Source: Calvatia gigantea
Lineage: Eukaryota > Basidiomycota > Agaricomycetes > Agaricales > Lycoperdaceae
Length of the DNA: 64,000 nucleotides
NCBI GenBank assembly: GCA_025093985.1
Contig: JACAAK010000014.1
Coordinates: forward strand, 2,170,001-2,234,000
Direction of reading: 5' to 3'
A model generated the notes under the pieces. That model saw only the letters and a list, made by a program, of their open reading frames with translations. It was not told where the DNA came from and did not search any database. How positions within the stretch are numbered: the stretch's first letter is position 1; the number at the start of each line of letters is the position of its first letter. The translations under genes and the position numbers were made by a program. Positions 58,252-64,000 of this stretch are shown here, in pieces.

Positions 58252-58556
58252 TGTTATGGATTTCTACTGATCAAATCATACTCCATTATCATCTGCATTC
58301 CTACCCATCTATGTGCCTGTCTCATCTATTCCTGTCTGAGTGATCCCTGAGTATGACTTGTATTAACTACTATACTAGCTTTATCAGATGTTTCATGTAG
58401 TTACCCCATCCATTCAACTGGATGACCTCCTTGTATTTAAGTGTACATACATCCACTGTATTCAGTATGCTTAACCACTTTAGTTCTCTCCCCTTACTCG
58501 TCCTCAAGACTTAGCCCAAGTGCAACCTGAGGTCCTACCAGACTAAGGTTGTAACA
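58252..58556 (+). repeat. solo gypsy-I LTR
   Basis: 305 bp, TGTTATGGATTTC to GGTTGTAACA, with perfect target duplication GCACC (58247-58251, 58557-58561). Confidence 0.92.
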
Positions 58557-58649
58557 GCACCTTCTACACTGCTCCTCCCCATATCCTATCCTCAATCCAA
58601 GACTGGTTCACAACAGCTGCATTTTGTGCTCTTGTTTCTGGGCTTTTCT

Positions 58650-59340
58650 AAACTATGTTTGAAACCTCTTCTTCAATTCTACCTGACTGGGGCTCCTGTC
58701 ATACTATCTATATACCCTTACTGTTATATGCATTACTTTACTTTGCAACTGGGCCTAGATTGTTTTCACTCAGGAAGAGGTTCAATACTATAGTCCAGAA
58801 GTATATGACAAGTCTCAATGACTTCTGTGCAGACTTCAGATTGCTCCCTTGAGTAGAAGCTTGTACTTGTCTGAGAAGTCCGAGTTAAGTGTCACTGCAG
58901 TCCCCAAGGTTGTTAACCTTGTAGCAGATGAGTGAAGATAAGGAAGCTTGTTACTAGAATAACCTAAGGTAATACTGCAGTACTACTTAAGGTTATATAC
59001 TAGCTATGAATAGGGGATGAGAGATTATGTAGTAAACTGGTATGAGTCAATGGGAAACTACTATGGGTTAATTGGTAATCTAGGGAGTCATAGGGATGAG
59101 TAAAAGAACAGGGGAAAAGGGGTACAAGTCATAAGAAGGTGGAAATGAGTAAATAGAAGTTTGCTACTGAGAAAAGATGAAAGTGAAATGGGAACATGAC
59201 TCAAAATGAGTCATAAGAAGCAAAGGTAGAAGTATACATGATAAATAAATAAAGAATGGACTGGGGTATACAAAAGGAAGAGAAGAAGTCTAAATAGAAG
59301 GTTAATATGCAAATGGGGAGAGTCCGGGGATGTAGTAAGT
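58650..59340 (+). pseudogene. copia1-like gag remnant, plus strand
   Basis: Inverted relative to, and diverged from, 22270-22840: shared pieces include the LRKRFN/LRERFN segment, SLNDFCADFR and the GAAGATAAGGAAGCTTGTTAC stretch on this strand. Stops throughout. It has no LTR that I can define. Confidence 0.55.
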
Positions 59341-59379
59341 TCATAACATTAGCCCATCTCTAGGTAAATTACTCCGAAA

Positions 59380-60788
59380 ATTTACACTAATAGGACAGAG
59401 TAGTCCAAGGATATTCCATCATTATAGTATTTGTCATTGAAGGTGTTGCAAGGGTTCTCAAGAACTTGTTCCTGAAAACGTTGTTTCATATGTTCTACAG
59501 CTTGTACATAGTTGACATATCTTGGGCAATCTTCAGGTTTATGTTGGGGGTTAAGAGTTTTGCAGAGTTAGCAGAAATACTGGGGACAAGTCCAGTGGTA
59601 ATGTCCAGGGTGGGTTTTTCGACAGATCGGACAGGTGGTGTGGGCACAGTTACTGGCCCAGTAACCTACGGCAGGGAGGTGGAGCTTGGCACATTTTTCA
59701 CAAAAGGCCTTTGGATCAAAATTTGGGTTGTTCATTGCTTGGGGTTGGGTTGGGGTTCTTCCTCGTCCTGAGTTGGAGGTAAGTAGCTTTTGTGCTGGCT
59801 TTGAAGGGCCAGGAGTCAGTCTAGATGGGCCATTAGGTTGTATGTGGCCACTTTGAGTCATTCAGGTGGGACCTGTTTGTCCAGATAAGATAGGTGGGGA
59901 GGAGGGAGGTGCATTTGGTTCAGGGGAGGGATTTCCCTTGGGGGAACTGGCTCATTGGTGTGGTCTGACCTGAGAAGGGCCAATTCACTGGTTGGGTGGG
60001 ATAGGTTTAATGTTATGTTCATTGAGGTAGTAGGCATAAGCCTGAGGTAATTCAAGGCTTCATGATGCCTGGATAAATAGGGCCGCTCGATCAGTAGTAT
60101 GCTCATAATCCCGAGAAAGATGTTTGAGCTGTGAAATGGCATTGCAGATAATATGCCAGTGATTTTGCTGATTGGCATGATGTAGATATTTGGTGCGGAA
60201 GTGAGCTCGATAGTCTCCCTTGAGGACCATTGTGCAGAGGGATCTCTCAGATGAGAAATCAGTTTAAGCCCATAACTCCATGGGCGAAGGTCAATTGTAC
60301 TCAATGGGGAGTTTGGGACTGAACCAGGCCTGTCCAGTTGGGTCATTGTTGGCTAGGTTGGCCATGATGGCTGTAGGGAACTTTGGAGAGGGACTGGGGG
60401 TATGGCTAGGGATATGCCATCGGTCGATGACAGGAAGTTCTGCCCTAGCAGATTTTGGGATGCCAGCTCGCTCTGAGGGGAGTGTTGGGGTGGGGTTGTC
60501 AACCCAGATTGGGTAGACATACTTCAGCTTTAGCAACCAGAAGAGTCGCTGGGGAGTTGATTTCATGTTGTAAGAGGCAGTATAGGGAGTGGTTCTGGTG
60601 AGGACCTCAGAGAAGGAGACTGGGGGGTCTCAAGGTTCGATGTCGCAGGGTGGGTTTCATACCTCTATTTGCTGGGAATGAAATTGGGGTACAGTGGAGC
60701 TGCTTCCCATTCTTGCTGGATAGGTAAGTTTATCCCAGGTAGTGCTGGGAGTTGATTTGGTAGAGGGAGGGATATAGATACACTCTAA
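59380..60788 (-). pseudogene. zinc-knuckle ORF (distal part), probably of gypsy-II
   Basis: Minus-strand frame, broken by a few TGA stops. From 60788 downward: SEVLTRTTPYTASYN, RLFWLLKLKYVYPIWVD, AIMANLANNDPTGQAWFSP, LKGDYRAHFRTKYLHHANQ, LFIQASESLELPQAYAYYLNE, then a Cys/His-rich region (CEKCAKLHLP; CPICRKTHPGHYHWTC; CQLCKTLNPQHKPEDCP; last Cys pairs near 59570) and a helical tail. The Cys/His spacing is compatible with zinc or nucleic-acid binding, as in gag-like proteins. It may be the continuation of the ORF that starts at 63129, with gypsy A/D sequence between. I do not recognise a named family. Confidence 0.5.
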
Positions 60789-61683
60789 CCTCCATAAGTA
60801 GTTCCTGAGTTAGTTTTCTTATCTCCTCGGTATTCGGATGCTTCGTATCCTTGTCCAACTGCTAGTATGGCCTCCTTCCATTCTGGGTACGTGTCGGGTC
60901 GCGTGGCTGGAGGGTAACCTGTGCTGGTATGGATAATATCTTGTTGGGCGTTTTTTCACAACAGGAACATGGCGTGTCAGTTGTCAGTTTTCGCCTTGTT
61001 TTTCAGTACCTCAAATTCGATGAGGTAGTCGGCCGTGTTCCTATTCCCTTGTTTGAATTTTTCAATCTGCCATGAACGCGAAGGCGGAATGGCATTATCT
61101 GAAAAGGTTCGTTTGAATTCTTCTGCAAAGACCTTCCAGTCTACAGAGTCTTCTCCTTCCAGGATTTGTGGTGCTTTCATTGCGGCGTATGCTCCTGCTG
61201 TTCCTCCCCTCAGTCTAGCCAAAACTGCTATGGCTTTATCGTCTGCCGTGATGACTTTGTTGAATTTCATGAAGAGTGTCATGGCTCTCCACCAGTCATC
61301 GAATTTGGTTCGCATTCCATCGAAGAACCCTGGGTTGGGCACGAGTCCCTTTGTGCTAGGTGCTGTGGTGGGTGCAGTATTGTCCGTCATTTCTGAATCT
61401 CCTGATTCCGATTCTGTTTCGGTGTCTTGGTTCTCCTGTTGTCCTAACTGTTCTTCTGCTATGTCGAGTTCGTCGAAGAGTTCTGATATAACTGCTTCTA
61501 CTCCTGTTGGGTTTACTCCTTGTGTGGTTTCTCTGGGTTCGTTGCTTGTCACAACCGTTTCTGGTGCAGGTACTTCGGGGTTCTCTGCTTCTTCATCCGA
61601 TGACTCGGTTTCACTGTCTGTTTCAAGTTCATCGTCTGTAACTTCAAGCTGCGGTTCTCTGTATTCGTCGGGGTCGAGCTCAT
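60789..61683 (-). pseudogene. gag: gypsy D gag, 5' part
   Basis: Minus strand, ATG at 61683. Very close to Y's Gag (EAVISELFDELDIAEEQLG; WWRAMTLFMKFNKV). At 61069-61093 a 25-bp segment is inverted, changing the protein to NAIPPSRSWQIEKF. The 3' end with the zinc knuckles is missing; the block ends at 60789 against gypsy-II sequence. Confidence 0.88.
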
Positions 61684-61764
61684 ATAATGGCTCCTGGGTT
61701 CGTCGTGGTTCGAGTCTTTTTCAACTCCATTTCCTGCAAGGTGAGGTGGTGATGCTTAACCAAA

Positions 61765-62072
61765 TGTTATGACCTTAGTCGGTTTAGACCTCAGGTTGCA
61801 GCTCTGGCTAAGTCTTGAGGGTGAGTAAGGGAAAGAGAACAGAAGGTGGTTAAGCATACCGAATACAACAGGGTGTATGTATGCTTAAATACGTCTAGAG
61901 CTATCCGGTTGAATGGATGGAGTAACTACATGAAACGTCCGGTCAGGGCGTGGTAGTTGATACAAGTCATATCTTCGGAGAACGCTGGACTAGAATAACT
62001 GAAACAGGTACGCAGATAGTTAGGAATGTAGAATAGCATGGAACTCGTTATGATCGGTGGAAGCTCATAACA
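61765..62072 (-). repeat. gypsy D 5' LTR
   Basis: 308 bp; the primer-binding site lies at about 61752-61762 on the minus strand (TGGTTAAGCAT), complementary to ATGCTTAACCA in this LTR. Confidence 0.92.
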
Positions 62073-62077
62073 ACTAC

Positions 62078-62621
62078 AATCATATCAAGAAAAGATGAAA
62101 CAGACCCACAATAACAGCAAGCTGCACATAATGTGATATCAAGCTGGTGATGAAGTATGGCTAGAAAATGCAAATATTCATACCAATCAGCTATCAAAGA
62201 AGCTAGGCCAAAAGGTATGGGCCTTTCCAAATCAAGGAAAAGATAGGAGAAGTGGCATATTGGCTCGCCTTACCAAAAGGATGGGCCATCCATAATGTGT
62301 TTAATGAACAGCTGCTTACCCCAGTGCAGAAAGTGACATTCCCAAGCCAGCAAAGACTACCAGTGCCCAAGCTAGTGATCATCAATAACAAAGAAGAATA
62401 TGAGGTAGAAGAGATCTGAGGATGATGAAAATGGGGACAGGGATATCAATTCCTAGTATACTGGAAAGGGTATGACAACAAGGATGATACATGGACAGCA
62501 GAGTCAAACCTGACAAATGCTCAAGATGCAATAGCAGAATACCAAAAAGAGGCATCTGGAGGATACCCATAAAAAGGGGAGCAGAAAAACCAAAAAGTCA
62601 TCACCTAGCCAAAGAAATTAA
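62078..62621 (+). pseudogene. pol: gypsy A pol, 3' part (integrase C-terminus, chromodomain)
   Basis: Continues A after D: integrase C-terminal region (NQLSKKLGQK; a three-base loss near 62214), IHNVFNEQLL, chromodomain remnant (YQFLVYWKGYDN; MDSRVKPDK in another frame). TGA stops at Arg sites near 62417. TAA at 62619-62621. Confidence 0.82.
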
Positions 62622-62627
62622 CCAGAT

Positions 62628-62785
62628 ATACCTTCCTCCCAAGCCAACTGCATTACCATTTGCTCCCTTATCCACCCCAACCCAACCACAATCTCTTCTG
62701 TTCCCCTTCCAGAACCAGGCAGCAGCCAAGCACCTACACCCTAAGGCACTTGCTACAACCTCACCACTACACCATCCCCAGCACA
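62628..62785 (+). pseudogene. gypsy A ORF3, 5' fragment
   Basis: Starts six bases after the pol stop, but the start codon is ATA. About 52 codons matching ORF3's Ser/Pro-rich N-terminus, one TAA inside, then cut at 62785 by gypsy-II sequence. Confidence 0.75.
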
Positions 62786-63129
62786 AGGCCGGTGAAGACG
62801 TTGACCCAGAAGTGTTTGTTCTGGTCCACAAATTGTTGGAGCTCATCTCTGGTGAAGACAGCATTCAGCAGGGTGATTATTGGCTTCTCCAGTAGTTTGT
62901 TGATTTGGACTGTGGGAAGGATTGAGGCAGGGGCTTCATGGTCCACAGGTATAATGGCAGGAGGGTTGGATATAGAAATACGAGGAAAGGAGGAAAGAGA
63001 TTGGGACTTTTTGACAGGGGAGTTATTTTTAGTGGAGAGTGAGGAGATTGAGGAAAGAGAGGGAGAGGGGGATGAGGCCACAATAGTGGCTTTCTTTCCC
63101 TTCTTGTAGTTTTTCTGAGTAGGTGCCAT
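62786..63129 (-). pseudogene. ORF downstream of gypsy-II pol, N-terminal part
   Basis: Minus strand, ATG at 63129. Begins MAPTQKNYKKGKKATIV, then a Ser/Pro-rich region and a more structured part (INKLLEKPIITLLNAVFTRDELQQFVDQNKHF) before the junction at 62785. It begins about 100 bp after the pol stop, with a TATA-like GGATATAAATAACC on the minus strand near 63195-63208. No LTR is visible in that gap. Possibly the start of the zinc-knuckle gene continued at 60788. Unknown family. Confidence 0.55.
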
Positions 63130-63194
63130 TAGTAGTTTAGTTCGTAGGAATGCTATTGAGGAATGATGGAGAAGTTGGGAGAATCTTGGGTTAT

Positions 63195-63208
63195 TTATAT
63201 CCTTTTCA
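63195..63208 (-). promoter_or_regulatory. TATA-like box before the gypsy-II 3' ORF
   Basis: Minus strand ATATAAATAACC, about 70 bp from the ATG at 63129. Suggests own transcription of this ORF; sequence evidence only. Confidence 0.35.
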
Positions 63209-63232
63209 TCATTTAGGTGGAGCAGTTGTTAG

Positions 63233-64000
63233 TCAGTGTTCTTGTTGGTATTTTTGTAACAGTTCTTGGGCATGTGGTAAGAGTTGTGCTTTGTTTTCCC
63301 AAGAGTTTTCTTCATAGTCATATCCCTTCCATTTGATGTAGTATTCCCTTTGTTTATTTTTGGTTCTATGGTTCAAGATACCTTCAATTTCATATTCTTC
63401 TTCTCCTTCTATTATATCAGGGAAGGGTGGTTCTGGGTTTGGCCCATAGATATTGTTTTTGGTGTATTTGGAGAGAAGGGTAGCATGGAATATATTGAGA
63501 ATTTTCCATGTTTCAGGTAGTTTCAGCCAGTAGGAGAGTGGTAATAAGACTTCTTGGATGGTGAATGGTCTGAGGCATTTTGGCACTATTTTGTTTGATT
63601 TGAATGGGAGTTTCAGGTTTCTTCATTCAAGCCACACTTTTTGTCTTAGGGTAAAGGGTTTGAATTTGGACCTAATTCACTGTTCCATATGTTCCATTGC
63701 TAGTTTGTGGGCAGCTATTGCTTCTCTTCGTGTGTGGTCCAGGAATTCTATTCTTTCTTTTGTAGTGGTAAAGTTTGATTCTTCAAGGATCATAGGTATT
63801 CCATGGGGTTTTGTTCCATACATGAGTTCAAAAGGTGTTTGTTTTCAGTCTGAGTGTGTCCAGGAGTTGTGGGAGAATTCGAGGATCAAAAGTGCTTCAG
63901 ACCAGGTAGAAGGGTTTTCTGTACAGTAGATAGACAGGTATGCTGAGATTTCCTGGTTGAATTGTTCTGTAGTTCCATCAGATTGAGGGTGATAGGCTGA
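63233..64000 (-). pseudogene. pol: gypsy-II pol C-terminus: integrase and chromodomain
   Basis: A second chromovirus lineage, minus strand, entering from the right edge. Reading from 64000: integrase glutamate region (YHPQSDGTTEQFNQE), LILEFSHNSWTHSD, TPFELMYGTKPHGIP, KVWLE, then an open 117-codon stretch with YWLKLPETWKILNIFHATLL and a chromodomain (EYEIEGILNHR; YYIKWKGYDYEENSWE). It ends with KYQQEH at 63233. Two or three TGA/TAG stops upstream. Clearly distinct from gypsy-I: different spacing and residues, and its downstream ORF is different. Confidence 0.85.

Larger units (their letters stand above)
53327..62072 (-). mobile_element. gypsy D, minus strand, inserted in gypsy A pol, internally scrambled
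   Basis: Minus-strand LTRs at both ends (53327-53634 and 61765-62072) with target duplication ACTAC (53322-53326, 62073-62077). Removing D rejoins A's integrase (SAALQSYQEKMK-like). The LTRs differ by about seven transitions, mostly at CpG. Inside, only three blocks belong to D: 53653-55075, 55533-56531 and 60789-61764. The rest is other sequence joined without target duplications. Confidence 0.88.

Noticed and set aside
1..64000. CRISPR array, rRNA genes, telomere or simple-repeat centromere
   Set aside because: No regularly spaced short repeats, no rRNA-like sequence and no telomere motif tracts seen in reading through.

Overview
The window looks like a transposon graveyard from a filamentous fungus, most likely an agaric-type basidiomycete. 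It is almost entirely nested LTR retrotransposons: chromodomain-bearing Ty3/gypsy elements of the Tf1/sushi type and at least three Ty1/copia lineages. Damage follows C-to-T change at CpG (CGA Arg to TGA stop), as expected for methylated transposons in Agaricomycetes. The only probable host sequence is a broken sacsin-like/BTB gene. No intact host gene, rRNA or CRISPR array is seen. The species is not identifiable from what I see.

The main family, called gypsy-I here, has a ~307-bp LTR starting TGTTATG or TGTTGTG and ending GTAACA, a gag with two zinc knuckles, a pol with protease, reverse transcriptase, RNase H, integrase and chromodomain, and a third ORF (ORF3, ~328 codons, no family recognised). 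ORF3 starts exactly six bases after the pol stop in all seven copies. The element also carries an 11-nt self-priming pair between the LTR and the primer-binding site.

Layout. 1-10851: gypsy E1 (enters from the left) whose 3' LTR is split by complete element E2 (4242-10590, TSD CATTC). 10852-14006: an old minus-strand gypsy F with two solo LTRs inside it. 14012-18639: copia1 on the minus strand plus part of an unknown insertion. 18640-32195: copia2 on the plus strand, holding the youngest gypsy Y (19737-28781, TSD GTGTG, LTRs differing at one base). Y's own middle (21405-26412) is replaced by copia1, host-gene and minus-strand gypsy G sequence. 32196-35977: a second, nearly identical copy of copia1. 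35978-39348: copia3, truncated at its 3' end. 39349-40802: BTB end of the host pseudogene. 41438-62785: gypsy A, interrupted by gypsy B (42334-50096, TSD ATGGG) and by minus-strand gypsy D (53327-62072, TSD ACTAC). B's gag holds a 228-bp TG...CA unit containing a complete tRNA-like gene. 59380-60788 and 62786-64000: a second chromovirus lineage (gypsy-II) and a zinc-knuckle ORF that lies 3' of its pol.

Most coding sequence is dead. Y supplies the best intact gag, integrase/chromodomain end and ORF3. Several junctions lack target-site duplications and two blocks are duplicated at about 99%, so parts of the layout may be assembly or haplotype joins. All reconstructions come from reading and comparing the sequence by eye; no alignment or database search was run.
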